Source of the DNA: Streptomyces albireticuli
GTDB taxonomy: Bacteria; Actinomycetota; Actinomycetes; Streptomycetales; Streptomycetaceae
Assembly: GCF_021228125.1 (NCBI RefSeq)
Contig: NZ_JAJQQS010000018.1
Span: 62,001-126,000 of the forward strand
DNA length: 64,000 bases
Direction: 5' to 3'
Shown here: in pieces, positions 17,280 to 25,982 of the stretch
Layout of the letters: the number at the start of each line of letters is the position of its first letter
Numbering within the stretch: position 1 is the stretch's first letter
Position numbers and translations under genes: made by a program
The notes under the pieces: model-generated
What the model saw: only the letters and a program-made list of their open reading frames with translations
Databases searched by the model: none
Told to the model about the DNA's origin: nothing

Positions 17280-17318
17280 GAGTGGGCATGTGCCCACTCA
17301 TAGTGGGCACATGCCCAC
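17280..17318. promoter_or_regulatory. Paired TetR operators
   Basis: GAGTGGGCA-TG-TGCCCACTC (17280-17299) is followed by GTGGGCACATGCCCAC (17303-17318). The 16-bp cores are reverse complements of one another and their centres are 21 bp, about two helical turns, apart. They lie between a divergent TetR gene and methyltransferase. The second site contains the methyltransferase ATG (17311), so bound repressor would cover the start codon. Confidence 0.8.
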
Positions 17319-18138
17319 CTTACCGCCGGAGCGCACCCCTTCCTCCGGACACGCACCCCATCAACACCGGCAGTTGGCCGAGTCGTTCGGATCGGACGCC
17401 GAGCGCTACGACCGTGCCCGGCCCCGGTACCCCCAAGGCCTGGTGGACCGGATCGTCGCCGCCTGCCCCGGCCCGGACGTCCTCGACGTCGGCTGCGGCA
17501 CCGGCATCGTGGCCCGGCAGTTCGCGGCGGTCGGCTGCCGGGTGCTGGGCGTCGACGTCGACGCCCGGATGGCCGCCCTGGCGCGACAGCGCGGACTCGA
17601 AGTCGAGGTGGCGCCGTTCGAAGCGTGGGACCCGGCCGGCCGGAAGTTCGACGCCGTCGTCGCCGGGCAGACCTGGCACTGGGTGGACCCGGTCGCCGGA
17701 GCCGCCAAGGCGGCCCGGGCACTGCGCCCCCGCGGCCTGCTGGCCCTGTTCTGGAACGCGGGGCAGCCCCCGCCCGAACTGGCGGAAGCCTTCGCCGAGG
17801 TCTACCGCCGGGTGATACCCGACTCGCTCGCCGCCCGCCAGGGGGCGGTGCCGGCCGCGGAGGCGTACACCGCGCTGGGCACCAAGGCAGCCGACGGGAT
17901 ACGGGAGGCCGGCGCCTTCACCACCCCCGAGCCGTGGCGATTCGACTGGGAACAGCCGTACACGCGGGACGAGTGGCTGGACCAGCTGCCCAGCCAGGGC
18001 GCCTTCACCCGGCTTCCGCGAGCCGAGCTGGAGGAGGTGCTGGCGGGCGTCGGCACCGCCATCGACGCCGCGGGAGGCGGCTTCACCATGCGCTACGCCA
18101 CCGTGGCGGTCACCGCCACGCGAACCGGTACCACCTGA
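17311..18138 (+). CDS. Class I SAM-dependent methyltransferase
   Basis: A 275-residue cytosolic methyltransferase using S-adenosylmethionine. Motif I is DVLDVGCGTGIVARQF at about residues 55-70; the acidic end of strand two is LGVDVDARM; VVAGQTWHWVD is the post-I block typical of Methyltransf_11 proteins acting on small molecules. A charged N-terminal region contains SFGSDAERYDRARPRYP, the entry seen in this subfamily. The ATG at 17311 sits inside the downstream TetR operator with no ribosome site before it, so translation is probably leaderless; a start a few codons later cannot be ruled out. It is divergent from the TetR regulator. Substrate unknown; detoxification or resistance is a guess from the TetR pairing. 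Confidence 0.85.
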   Translation: MPTLPPERTPSSGHAPHQHRQLAESFGSDAERYDRARPRYPQGLVDRIVAACPGPDVLDVGCGTGIVARQFAAVGCRVLGVDVDARMAALARQRGLEVEVAPFEAWDPAGRKFDAVVAGQTWHWVDPVAGAAKAARALRPRGLLALFWNAGQPPPELAEAFAEVYRRVIPDSLAARQGAVPAAEAYTALGTKAADGIREAGAFTTPEPWRFDWEQPYTRDEWLDQLPSQGAFTRLPRAELEEVLAGVGTAIDAAGGGFTMRYATVAVTATRTGTT

Positions 18139-18285
18139 CCCGCTTCCAGGGGGGTCCACCACTCCTGACCGCCGCCCCTGCGTGACCTACCCTCCATCGA
18201 CGCCGACGGTGGCCGGGCCGCGCGGGGGGCCACGGTCGGGCGGCGCAGCCGAAGCCGACCGCGGCCAGGCCTTGTTCATGGAGCC

Positions 18286-18301
18286 GGGCCCTCAAGGGCC
18301 C
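18286..18301. terminator. Hairpin between convergent genes
   Basis: GGGCCCT-CA-AGGGCCC forms a compact GC stem between the methyltransferase stop (18138) and the TetR stop (18305). There is no U-tract, as is common for actinobacterial terminators. The remaining bases 18139-18285 show nothing else. Confidence 0.4.
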
Positions 18302-18304
18302 CCG

Positions 18305-18934
18305 CTATTCACACGCTTCCTGCCCACGGACGGAGAAGGCACCCGCCGAAGCCGCCAGGACCGCCGTCTCCGCGGCCCGTTCCGGGAGTCGCGGGTCCGG
18401 ATCGGTGCGCAGGAGCACGAGCTGGTGGTAGAGCGGTGCCGTGGCGGCGATCAGCAGGCTCCTGGCGTCCGTGCGCGTTGCGGGGAGTTCACCGCGCTGG
18501 ACGGCACGCTCGACGAGGATCTCGCACTGGGCGTACCGGTCGGTCCACAGCTGCGTCTGGGCCCGCGCGGCCGGTTCGGAGTGGAACGAGGCGGCCATCA
18601 GGGCGACGGCGAACGACGGCCGCAGGACCAGGGATTCCTGGATCTCCTGGTTGAGGGCCGTGAGATCGCCGCGCAGCGAGCCGGTGTCCGGCGGCTGCCA
18701 GTCGATCTCGCCGGCGGCGGCGATGACGTCGACGAGCAGGCCACCGACATCGCGCCACCGCCGGTAGACCGTGGCCCGGTGCACGCCGGCCCGCGTCGCG
18801 ACGCCCTCCATCGTGAGTCCTTCGTGGCCGTGTTCGGCGAGTTCGGCGCGCACCGCGTCGAGAACCTGTGCGCGGACGCGGGCGGTACGACCGCCCGGAC
18901 GGCGGTCCGGCGTCGTGTCCAGTGGGTCTGTCAT
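18305..18934 (-). CDS. TetR-family regulator
   Basis: A 209-residue repressor. The N-terminal DNA-binding domain is clear: ARVRAQVLDAVRAELAEHG, then EGVATRAGVHRATVYRRW with the recognition helix, followed by a helical ligand domain of the type with TetR_C C-terminal regions. The ATG at 18934 is preferred to the in-frame TTG at 18940. It is divergent from the acetyltransferase gene (19034), and a perfect 14-bp palindrome at 18988-19001 lies between them, making repression of that gene and itself likely. Confidence 0.9.
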   Translation of the reverse strand: MTDPLDTTPDRRPGGRTARVRAQVLDAVRAELAEHGHEGLTMEGVATRAGVHRATVYRRWRDVGGLLVDVIAAAGEIDWQPPDTGSLRGDLTALNQEIQESLVLRPSFAVALMAASFHSEPAARAQTQLWTDRYAQCEILVERAVQRGELPATRTDARSLLIAATAPLYHQLVLLRTDPDPRLPERAAETAVLAASAGAFSVRGQEACE

Positions 18935-18987
18935 CGGCAATCGTTATCCGGTTGATCAGGGCGGCGGGACTGTGCCAGCATCTTAAC

Positions 18988-19001
18988 GCGACAGCTGTCG
19001 C
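18988..19001. promoter_or_regulatory. TetR operator GCGACAGCTGTCGC
   Basis: A perfect uninterrupted 14-bp palindrome 53 bp from the TetR start and 32 bp from the acetyltransferase start. TTAACGCGACAGCTGTCGCC has the half-site style (CGACAG) often seen for TetR regulators controlling a divergent neighbour. Its place downstream of the likely promoter would block elongation or initiation of the acetyltransferase transcript. Confidence 0.7.
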
Positions 19002-19033
19002 CCTAGGTCCACCGGAGAGGAACCGCCTCCGCC

Positions 19034-19687
19034 ATGCCGCCCGTTCCCGCTGACCCCACCGTTCTCCACCCGATGCCCGAGCACCCGCGCGTGGTCCTGC
19101 TCAAACCGTTGGTGAAGTCGCCGCTGATCGAGGTCGGTGACTTCTCCTACTACGACGATCCGGACGACTCGACCGCGTTCGAAACGCGCAACGTCCTGTA
19201 CCACTACGGCCCCGAGCGGCTCGTCATCGGCAAGTACTGCGCGCTGGGCACGGGCACCCGGTTCATCATGAACGGCGCCAACCACCGCATGGACGGCCCT
19301 TCCACCTTCCCGTTCCCCACCATGGGGGGCTCCTGGGCGGAGCACTTCGACCTGATCACAGGCCTGCCCGGCCGGGGCGACACGGTCGTCGGCAACGACG
19401 TGTGGTTCGGCCACGGCGTCACGGTCATGCCCGGTGTGCGCATCGGTCACGGCGCGATCATCGCCACCGGCGCCGTGGTCACGGGCGACGTCCCCGACTA
19501 CGGCATCGTCGGCGGCAACCCCGCCCGGCTCATCCGCACCCGCTACGACGCCGAGGACATCGCCCGGCTCCTCGCCGTGGCGTGGTGGGACTGGCCGGTG
19601 CGGCACATCACCAGGCACGTACGGACGATCATGTCAGGAACCGTCGCCGACCTGGAGGAGGCGGCCGCGCGGATCGACCTGCCCTGA
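19034..19687 (+). CDS. Xenobiotic-type hexapeptide acetyltransferase (CatB/Vat-like)
   Basis: A 217-residue left-handed beta-helix acyltransferase using acetyl-CoA. IGKYCALGTGTRFIMNGANHRMDG contains the catalytic-His region (NH) of the Vat/CatB xenobiotic acetyltransferases, followed by FPFPTMGGSW. The hexapeptide coils GNDVWFGHGVTVMPGVRIG and GAIIATGAVVTGDVPDYGIVGG are evident at about residues 120-160, then NPARLIRTRY. ATG 19034 has GGAGAGG upstream. Relatives acetylate streptogramins or chloramphenicol, but many members act on other substrates, so drug specificity is inference. The divergent TetR gene and the operator at 18988-19001 point to inducible expression. Confidence 0.88.
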   Translation: MPPVPADPTVLHPMPEHPRVVLLKPLVKSPLIEVGDFSYYDDPDDSTAFETRNVLYHYGPERLVIGKYCALGTGTRFIMNGANHRMDGPSTFPFPTMGGSWAEHFDLITGLPGRGDTVVGNDVWFGHGVTVMPGVRIGHGAIIATGAVVTGDVPDYGIVGGNPARLIRTRYDAEDIARLLAVAWWDWPVRHITRHVRTIMSGTVADLEEAAARIDLP

Positions 19688-19808
19688 CAGCGCGGCCTCG
19701 GCACGCCGCCCGTACCCGCCCGCACCGGAAGCGAGTGATCGCCCACGCCCCGTCGCCGCGCCCATCTCGCGATGGTCGGCGTCCCCCGGCCGGCGCCGTC
19801 CGGGATCC

Positions 19809-20309
19809 CTAATAGTCGGACGTCTCGAAGGTGACGACTGCGGTGTCCTCGTTTTCCCAGCGGACGTCCACCTTCACCTCGTCCGCCTGGAGGCTGCCCG
19901 GCGGCCTGAGAACGTCCAGGGCGAGCCCTTCCTTCCGTTCCACCACGCTGCTTTCGGATCCCGCCCCGTCCGGCTTGCTCCGCTCTCCCGGGAGCGAGGC
20001 GAGCCAGGGGCGGGCATCGGCGCGCGGCATGCGGAAGGTGCCCGACCGGGTGTGGCCCGCGAGGCCGCCGCTGAGGTCGGTGCACCGCTGGTCACTCGCA
20101 TGGTCGGGAAGCACCCAGCCCATGGCGTACATGCTCTCCGAGCAGGCCACCGGACGTTCTCGAAAACCTTCGGCAGCGGCGTCCTCACCCCCGGTGAAGG
20201 CATACGTCACACCACCCAAGGCCGCGGTCGCGGCCAAGGCGATGAGCCATAACGCCTTGCGGCGCTTCGGACGAGGAACGGGCGCTGGGATCTCCGTGGC
20301 TGTAGACAC
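19809..20309 (-). CDS. Membrane-anchored hypothetical protein
   Basis: A 166-residue protein with a basic cytoplasmic N-terminus (PRPKRRKALW), a single hydrophobic segment at about residues 20-38, and an extracytoplasmic domain with two cysteines (VACSESMYAM and DQRCTDL). The domain ends WENEDTAVVTFETSDY. The two cysteines, 20 residues apart, probably form a disulfide. Start is GTG at 20309, without a strong ribosome site. No family is recognised. It lies between the acetyltransferase (convergent) and the FolB-like gene and is not obviously linked to either. Confidence 0.65.
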   Translation of the reverse strand: MSTATEIPAPVPRPKRRKALWLIALAATAALGGVTYAFTGGEDAAAEGFRERPVACSESMYAMGWVLPDHASDQRCTDLSGGLAGHTRSGTFRMPRADARPWLASLPGERSKPDGAGSESSVVERKEGLALDVLRPPGSLQADEVKVDVRWENEDTAVVTFETSDY

Positions 20310-20372
20310 GGAGAAAGTATGACCCAGGCGGTATGTCCACTGGCCAACCCGGGGATACGAGACCGACTTGCC

Positions 20373-20744
20373 CTACTCCGCGGGAGCACCGCGCTCGATG
20401 ATGACGCCGACCGTATGCCCACCGCTGTTCGGCCGGGGTTTGACGAGCTCCAGCCGCAGCCGGCGTACGGAGAACTCGTCGAGGACCATCTGCGCGGTCC
20501 GCTCGGCGAGGGTCTCGACGAGCTGGAACGTGCTCGCGCCGACGAACTCCTTCACGCGTCGCAGGACGACGCTGTAGTCCAGCGCCTCGCGGAGGTCGTC
20601 GCGGGCGGCGGCCGGCGTGATGTCCGTGGCGAGTTCGAGGTTGATCACCACGATCTGCTCGACCTGCCGTTCCCACTCGACGACGCCGATGAGGGTCGGG
20701 ATCTCCAGGCCGCGGATGAAGACGGTGTCCGTGGAAGCGTCCAT
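20373..20744 (-). CDS. folB: Dihydroneopterin aldolase family protein (FolB-like)
   Basis: A 123-residue protein of the FolB/FolX tunnelling fold. It has the family start TVFIRGLEIPTLIGVVEWE, with the pterin-anchoring Glu region, the central ALDYSVVLRRVKEFV helix, LVETLAERTAQMVL, and the C-terminal LRLELVKPRPNSGG that contains the conserved catalytic lysine. FolB cleaves dihydroneopterin in folate synthesis. No other folate gene (folP, folK, folE) is adjacent, so this may be a second, stand-alone copy; a FolX-type epimerase role is possible. ATG 20744 has AAAGG about 10 bases upstream. Confidence 0.8.
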   Translation of the reverse strand: MDASTDTVFIRGLEIPTLIGVVEWERQVEQIVVINLELATDITPAAARDDLREALDYSVVLRRVKEFVGASTFQLVETLAERTAQMVLDEFSVRRLRLELVKPRPNSGGHTVGVIIERGAPAE

Positions 20745-20826
20745 AGGAGGGTGCCTTTCTGCGCGTCCCTGCCGGGGCCGGTCAGGAGCCTGCCCCGGAG
20801 ACAAGGAAGGTGGTGTTCACCGCCGT

Positions 20827-21867
20827 TCACCGCGAAGCGGAGACCGATCCGGAGAGCAGCGCGTGAGCCGTTCGGTAGGCGTCGAGGAAGTGTTCACGGT
20901 CGACCCAGGGCTTGGCCAGGGCGTAGCGGCGCCAATCCTGGCGGGCGTCGAGGAGTTGCTCCGTCCGTATGTGGAAGTAGCGTTGCCGGCACCACAGCCC
21001 GTCGGCGCTTATGGCCCACTGCTCGTTCGGCAGCTCGATGAGCCGGCCGAGGTCCTGTTGTTCCTGTCCCGTGCGGGCGGCGATCGCCGTGCGGAGCGTC
21101 GCGACCAGGGGGCGCAGCAGCCCGTCGATGTCGCGCAGGGCGGCCGCCGCCGTCCCGGAGGAGACCGTGCCGGGTACCGCACTCGCCCGCCGGACCGTGA
21201 GCCGGCGGGCCGCGGCGGACGCCCGCTCGTCCCGCGCCCATGCTGTCTCGGAGACCGCCGCACCGCCCCGGTCCTCCAGCGTCAGGTGGAGGGTCTCGTC
21301 GGCGCTGGTCCGGCCGGGTTGCGCCTGGTTCGGTGGGTTCGGCGCGGCGGAGGTGCGGCGCAGGTCCAGGCGCAACCACAGGTCGGAGCCCGGCAGTCGC
21401 GTGCGCACGCCGCCGTCGTCCACGGCCTGCAGGCCGGCGGCCTCGTGGAGCAGGGAGGCCAGGCGCTCCGCTGTGGGTGCCCGCTCGGCTTCGCGGAGCA
21501 GCAGTTCCCGCCGCCGGTGGCGGTCGAGGAGGCCGTCCCGGCTGGTCTCGCCGAGGGTGTCGAGCCGGGCGCGCGTCGCGCGCATCTGGGCCTGGATGTC
21601 CGCCAGGTCGCTGGAAAGGGCGTCCTGTGTTCTCTGCATCCGGCGTTCGAAGACCCGGCCGAGGACGATGAGGGGCACGATGAGGACCAGTGAGCTGCCG
21701 AACTGCAGCAGCAGTCCCGGTGTGTACTCCTCGCCCTGCATCAGCCATCCCCACACCACCAGTGCGAGGCCGGCCAGTGTGGCGATGATGAGCACGGCGA
21801 TGTCCTTGGGCGGCCGCAGGCGGCCCCTCCAGGACGGCCGCCCGGGCAGTCTTCCGCGATCGGTCAC
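20827..21867 (-). CDS. Two-TM coiled-coil membrane protein, unknown
   Basis: A 346-residue protein with a basic N-terminus, two membrane segments (IAVLIIATLAGLALVVWGW and LLLQFGSSLVLIVPLIVLG) at about residues 18-65, then a charged helical, probably coiled-coil stretch (VFERRMQRTQDALSSDLADI through the RRRELLLREAERAPT region), and a C-terminal globular part ending near HALLSGSVSASR. GTG 21867 has GGGGGAGG 8 bases upstream; an ATG at 21903 would place the start in the 12-bp repeats. It is divergent from the STAND ATPase gene and may belong to the same system. No family recognised. Confidence 0.7.
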   Translation of the reverse strand: MTDRGRLPGRPSWRGRLRPPKDIAVLIIATLAGLALVVWGWLMQGEEYTPGLLLQFGSSLVLIVPLIVLGRVFERRMQRTQDALSSDLADIQAQMRATRARLDTLGETSRDGLLDRHRRRELLLREAERAPTAERLASLLHEAAGLQAVDDGGVRTRLPGSDLWLRLDLRRTSAAPNPPNQAQPGRTSADETLHLTLEDRGGAAVSETAWARDERASAAARRLTVRRASAVPGTVSSGTAAAALRDIDGLLRPLVATLRTAIAARTGQEQQDLGRLIELPNEQWAISADGLWCRQRYFHIRTEQLLDARQDWRRYALAKPWVDREHFLDAYRTAHALLSGSVSASR

Positions 21868-21901
21868 CGTCCGCCTCCCCCGTACGCAAAGGTGCTCCGT
21901 C

Positions 21902-21925
21902 ATGCGTACCAATATGCGTACCAAC
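21902..21925. repeat. Two 12-bp direct repeats (ATGCGTACCAAT/C)
   Basis: ATGCGTACCAAT (21902-21913) and ATGCGTACCAAC (21914-21925) lie head to tail between the divergent membrane-protein and STAND ATPase genes, followed at once by CCAACTGTTGG, a short palindrome sharing CCAAC. The arrangement suggests a protein-binding site controlling one or both promoters. Confidence 0.5.
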
Positions 21926-22057
21926 TGTTGGCCCACCTGCGATAGTTCAGGGTAAGGGTTCGGGCGCGGAGCGTAGCCCGTCCTGGTCGAAGTCCGGGGA
22001 GCACGCCGGCCTTCCGGCCGGAGCCGAGCGGTGGCCCGCGAATTCTTAGGGGGAATC

Positions 22058-24301
22058 GTGCTGGGATGCACTACGGATCCCGGATGCCGGATCATCGGCA
22101 TGCCGGTCGCCTACGGTCTGGAGACGTTCAAGGACCGCACGCACGAACGGGCCGAGGTCATGGCCCGTCTCGGCGACCCGCGGGCCCGTCTGGTGGCCAT
22201 CATCGGGCGGCGCGGCATCGGCAAGAGCGCGCTGGCCGCCAAGGTGGCCGAGCAGTTGGCGAGCGGCGCGGGGGCGGAGGGGCGGGCGTGGGCGGGCATC
22301 GTCAACGTCAGCAGCCGGACGTCCGGGATCTCCCTGGAGCGGATCTTCCATGACTGTGCCAGGCTGCCCGGGCCGGACGCGCTGGAGGATCTGCTGGAGG
22401 TGTGGACCAGCCAGCGGGGCACGCCCGACAAGGTGGCACAGTTGTTCGCCGCCCTCTCCGGCGGGCCCTATCTGATCCTGCTGGACAACTTCGAGGACCG
22501 GCTCGACGACCGGGGAGAGCTGTACGACCAGGAGCTCTCCGATTTCTTCGAGGCCTTCTTCAGAACGCGGCACGGGGCCAGGATCCTGATGACCACCCAA
22601 GTGCCCCTCGCCCTTCCCCCGGAGCTGCGCCGCTACCAGGCCCGCCTCTACCTCGACCAGGGACTGCCCGTACCCGATGCGGTCGAGCTGCTGTGCGAGC
22701 TCGACGCGGACGGGGAGACGGACATCGTCCGCGCCTCCCAGCAGGACCTGGAGCGCGCCGTGCGCCGTGTCCACGGGGTCCCGCGGGCCCTGGAGTTGAT
22801 CGCCGGTGCGCTGAGCGAGGACTATCTCACGCTGCCCACGCTCGACGAGGTGCTCGACACGTTCGTCGAGCGCGGGGACGTCATCGCCTACCTCGCCCAG
22901 GACCGCTTCCAGCGGCTGGACGCGGAGAGCCGGCTGGTCCTGGAGGTGCTCGCCGCGTTCGGCCGCCCGGCCTCGCGCGACGCCGTCTCGTGGGTGCTCG
23001 GGCCCCTGGCGCCGGACGTCGACGTTCCGGCGGCGCTGGCCCGCCTCGCCTCGCACGGCCGCATGGTCACGGTCGACCGTGCCCGTCGCATGTTCGCGCT
23101 GCACCCCATGGACGCCGACTTCATCTACGGGGAGCTGCCGCGCGACGGCCTGCTCGGCTACCGCTCGCTCAACCGGCGGGTGGCCGACTGGTACGCCCGT
23201 CAGAAGCCGTCCCGCGACCGGTGGCGGTCGGTGGAGGACGTACAGCTGCACCGCTACGAGTTCGCCCACCGGATACGCGCCGAGGACCACGAACCGGCCG
23301 CGGCGGTCCTCGACGAGATCGACTACTTCCTCACCTGGCGCGGCTCCGTGGGCGCGACGAAGGACATGCACCAGCAACTGTCCGGGCGGCTGCGCGACGA
23401 CGAGACCAGGCTGGCCCATCTGGTCGGCTTCGGCGTGGCCCTGCTGGTCGGCGGCCCGCACCGCCAGGCCGCCCAGGTCCTGGGAGAAGCCGCCGACCTC
23501 GCCGAACGCTTGAACGACCAGCACCGTCTGGCACAGGCGCTGTTCGCCCTGGGCGACACGTACCGCCAGCTCAACCAGCTCGACGAGGCCATCGGCCCGC
23601 TGCGGCGCGCCGTCGAGCTCGAGGACCGGCTCGGCGACCCCGAGCGTCTCCTGCGCGCGCTGATGAGCCTCAGCCTCACCCACAGCTACCGGGGCGAGGT
23701 CCGGGAAGCGCTGGAAGTGGCCGACACGATGCGCACCAGGGCGCTGGAGCGTTCCGACGACCTGGGCCGTGCCCAGGCGAACGACTCGGCGGCCTGCGCC
23801 CACCTGGCCTCCGGCGACTGGAACCGCGCCCTGGACATGGCCAGGGCGGCGATCGCCCTCTACGAGGAGGTGGGGGTGACGGAGGCGCTCGGGTACGTCC
23901 ACAACGTCCAAGGAGTCGCCTTCCTGGGGCTCGGTGACGTGGCACGGGCCGAGGCCGAGTTCCTGCAGGCGAACACCGACGGCGCCGCCGTGGGGTCGCC
24001 CCGCACCGAGGGGATCTGCCTGTACAACCTGGCCTGGGCCCATTGGACGGTCGGCCGCTACGCCGACGCCCTTACGGCCGCCCAGCGTTCGAAGTCGTGC
24101 TTCGAACGCGCGGCCGCGACGGGCACCGAGGTCGCCGACGCGCTGGCCCTCGCCGCGCGGGCGAGGCTCGCGGGAGAGGCGGGCGAGGCCGCGCGGCACC
24201 TGCGGGCCGCCGCCGAGAAGTCCAGGGGAAACGCGGACTTCGTCCCTCCGGCCTGGTTGCTGGCGGAAGCGGAACGGCTGACGGCCGAAAGCACCGACTG
24301 A
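22058..24301 (+). CDS. STAND-class ATPase with C-terminal TPRs
   Basis: A 747-residue cytosolic signalling ATPase. Near residue 47 is Walker A GRRGIGKSAL; Walker B is YLILLDNFED near residue 140; GARILMTTQ is the sensor-1 strand. A winged-helix-like segment follows (about 280-400, LVLEVLAAFGRPASRDAV and RMFALHPMDADFIY). From about residue 470 to the end are tetratricopeptide-like helices, for example ALFALGDTYRQLNQLDEAIG. This is the NB-ARC/AfsR-type layout without a recognised N-terminal effector: the N-terminus before the P-loop is only about 45 residues. GTG 22058 was chosen for the AGGGGG just upstream; ATG 22100 is possible. A second TPR gene follows on the same strand. Role unknown: regulation or immunity are both possible. 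Confidence 0.8.
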   Translation: MLGCTTDPGCRIIGMPVAYGLETFKDRTHERAEVMARLGDPRARLVAIIGRRGIGKSALAAKVAEQLASGAGAEGRAWAGIVNVSSRTSGISLERIFHDCARLPGPDALEDLLEVWTSQRGTPDKVAQLFAALSGGPYLILLDNFEDRLDDRGELYDQELSDFFEAFFRTRHGARILMTTQVPLALPPELRRYQARLYLDQGLPVPDAVELLCELDADGETDIVRASQQDLERAVRRVHGVPRALELIAGALSEDYLTLPTLDEVLDTFVERGDVIAYLAQDRFQRLDAESRLVLEVLAAFGRPASRDAVSWVLGPLAPDVDVPAALARLASHGRMVTVDRARRMFALHPMDADFIYGELPRDGLLGYRSLNRRVADWYARQKPSRDRWRSVEDVQLHRYEFAHRIRAEDHEPAAAVLDEIDYFLTWRGSVGATKDMHQQLSGRLRDDETRLAHLVGFGVALLVGGPHRQAAQVLGEAADLAERLNDQHRLAQALFALGDTYRQLNQLDEAIGPLRRAVELEDRLGDPERLLRALMSLSLTHSYRGEVREALEVADTMRTRALERSDDLGRAQANDSAACAHLASGDWNRALDMARAAIALYEEVGVTEALGYVHNVQGVAFLGLGDVARAEAEFLQANTDGAAVGSPRTEGICLYNLAWAHWTVGRYADALTAAQRSKSCFERAAATGTEVADALALAARARLAGEAGEAARHLRAAAEKSRGNADFVPPAWLLAEAERLTAESTD

Positions 24302-24503
24302 CGGTCAGGAGTACCGGCTGACCACAGTTGACACGGTCCGGCCCGGAACACGGGTCGCCACCGGCTTCCGTGGGAAGGATCCCCTGCGGCAAGGTGTTCC
24401 TCCCGGCCCGGGGAGCCGGGGCACTGCCCCGCGACTCCCCGGCACCCGGACCGGGCCGTACCGCCGACCGCACGCCGCTTCGACTCGGAAGGTGCGCACG
24501 CGC

Positions 24504-25982
24504 ATGACCGCTGCTGCCTCTGGCCCGCCGCCCGGCCCCGTCGGCCACCACCGTGACCTGCAGGACTGCGAACGGGCCTTGGTGGCGGCCGCGGCACGCT
24601 ACGGGCGTGAGCCGGGCGAGGAGGTCGTACGCGCCTGCATCGCCGTCCTCGAATCCCTCGACACCCTCGGCCCGGCGTCCCACGGCGACGCCGGCATCGA
24701 CACCGCCGCCGACAGCCTTCGTGTGCGCACCCTGCGCGTCCTGCTCTGCGCGTCCGAGCTGTGGTGGCGTGACGGCGACGGGGAGGGCACCATCGGCGTC
24801 GAGCCGTGGCCGACCGTACCGGTGCACACGCTCGTCGCACAGGCCGAGGCGGCTGCCGCGCGCACGGCCGACCCGGCGCTGCGGGCGGCCGCCCGCCACA
24901 TGGCGGGCCAGCACCTGGTCGTCACCCACAGCCTCGACGCCGCGCTCACCGCGCTCACCGCGGCGGTCGAACTCGCCCGTGAGGCAGGGGACGCGTTCAC
25001 CGAGCTGGAGGCGCTGACCGATCTCGGGCACTGCACGGTCGGCCGGGACATGAAGCTCGGCGTAGGCATGCTCGAACGGGCCGAGACGCTGGCCTCCCGC
25101 TCACCGGGGTCGTTCCGGCACCCCGAGCAGGCGGAGCTCCTTCCCATGACGCTCGCCCGGCTGACCGGCCACATCGGTGTCGCCGCGTTCGACCGCGGCG
25201 CCTTCGACGCCGCCGAGGGCCGGCTCCGGGAATCCCTGCGCCGGCTGTCGCCCCGGAACACGCCCGGCCCGTACGCGAAGATGACCAACTTCCTCGGCCA
25301 GCTGCTGACCGCGGCGGGACGGTTCGAGGAAGCCGAATCCCTCCTCACCGAAGCGGTCGGCCGACTCGCGCCCCGGGCGACCGCGAGCACCCACCAGGGC
25401 TACAACCTCGGGCTGCTCGGCAAGCTGTACCTCGAATGGGACCGCCCCGAGCAGGCGGCGCCCCCGCTCCTCGCGGGCTGGGATCAGCTGCGTGCCGCAC
25501 CCCACGTCTCCCTCCTGCCCCTGCTGCGGAACTACCTGGGCGAGCTGCTGATGCACCCCGCCTATGCCCTCCGGGACGTCACCCGCGCCTGCGAACTGTT
25601 CACGGAGACGGTCGAGGAGTGCCGCCGCACCGGGTTCCAGCGCAGCGAGATCGCCGCGCTGATGCTGGGGGCACGCGGCGCCATGCGACTCGGCGATCCT
25701 CGGTCGGCGCTCGGACTGAGCGACCGAGCGGTGGAACGCCTCGCCGAAACGGGCGAGATGCCGGCCCTGCGCTCCGAGGAGGTGTACCTCACCCGCTACG
25801 AGATCCTCCTGTCAGCGGGCGGGCAGGAGCACGCCGGCCCCTGGCTGGACCGGGCGCGGGCAGTCCTGCTGGCCAAGGGACGCACGATCGCCGACCCGGC
25901 CGCGCGCGACGCCTTCTACACCCGGGTGCCCACCAGCCGGTCCATTCTGGCCGCGGGCGGGCAGCGAGGGCACACCTCCTGA
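24504..25982 (+). CDS. TPR-repeat protein
   Basis: A 492-residue all-helical protein made of degenerate tetratricopeptide-like pairs throughout, for example LTAAVELAREAGDAFTELEA, LLTAAGRFEEAESLLTEAV and LYLEWDRPEQAAPPLLAGW. No P-loop, membrane segment or catalytic motif is visible. It ends DAFYTRVPTSRSILA, a tail found in bacterial TPR modules linked to STAND ATPases. It starts at ATG 24504 after GGAAGG, 202 bp behind the STAND gene, on the same strand. It could be a partner or adaptor for that ATPase; this is inference from context. Confidence 0.75.
   Translation: MTAAASGPPPGPVGHHRDLQDCERALVAAAARYGREPGEEVVRACIAVLESLDTLGPASHGDAGIDTAADSLRVRTLRVLLCASELWWRDGDGEGTIGVEPWPTVPVHTLVAQAEAAAARTADPALRAAARHMAGQHLVVTHSLDAALTALTAAVELAREAGDAFTELEALTDLGHCTVGRDMKLGVGMLERAETLASRSPGSFRHPEQAELLPMTLARLTGHIGVAAFDRGAFDAAEGRLRESLRRLSPRNTPGPYAKMTNFLGQLLTAAGRFEEAESLLTEAVGRLAPRATASTHQGYNLGLLGKLYLEWDRPEQAAPPLLAGWDQLRAAPHVSLLPLLRNYLGELLMHPAYALRDVTRACELFTETVEECRRTGFQRSEIAALMLGARGAMRLGDPRSALGLSDRAVERLAETGEMPALRSEEVYLTRYEILLSAGGQEHAGPWLDRARAVLLAKGRTIADPAARDAFYTRVPTSRSILAAGGQRGHTS

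Noticed and set aside
20373..20744. Folate biosynthesis operon
   Set aside because: Only the FolB-like gene is present; no folE, folP or folK neighbours.
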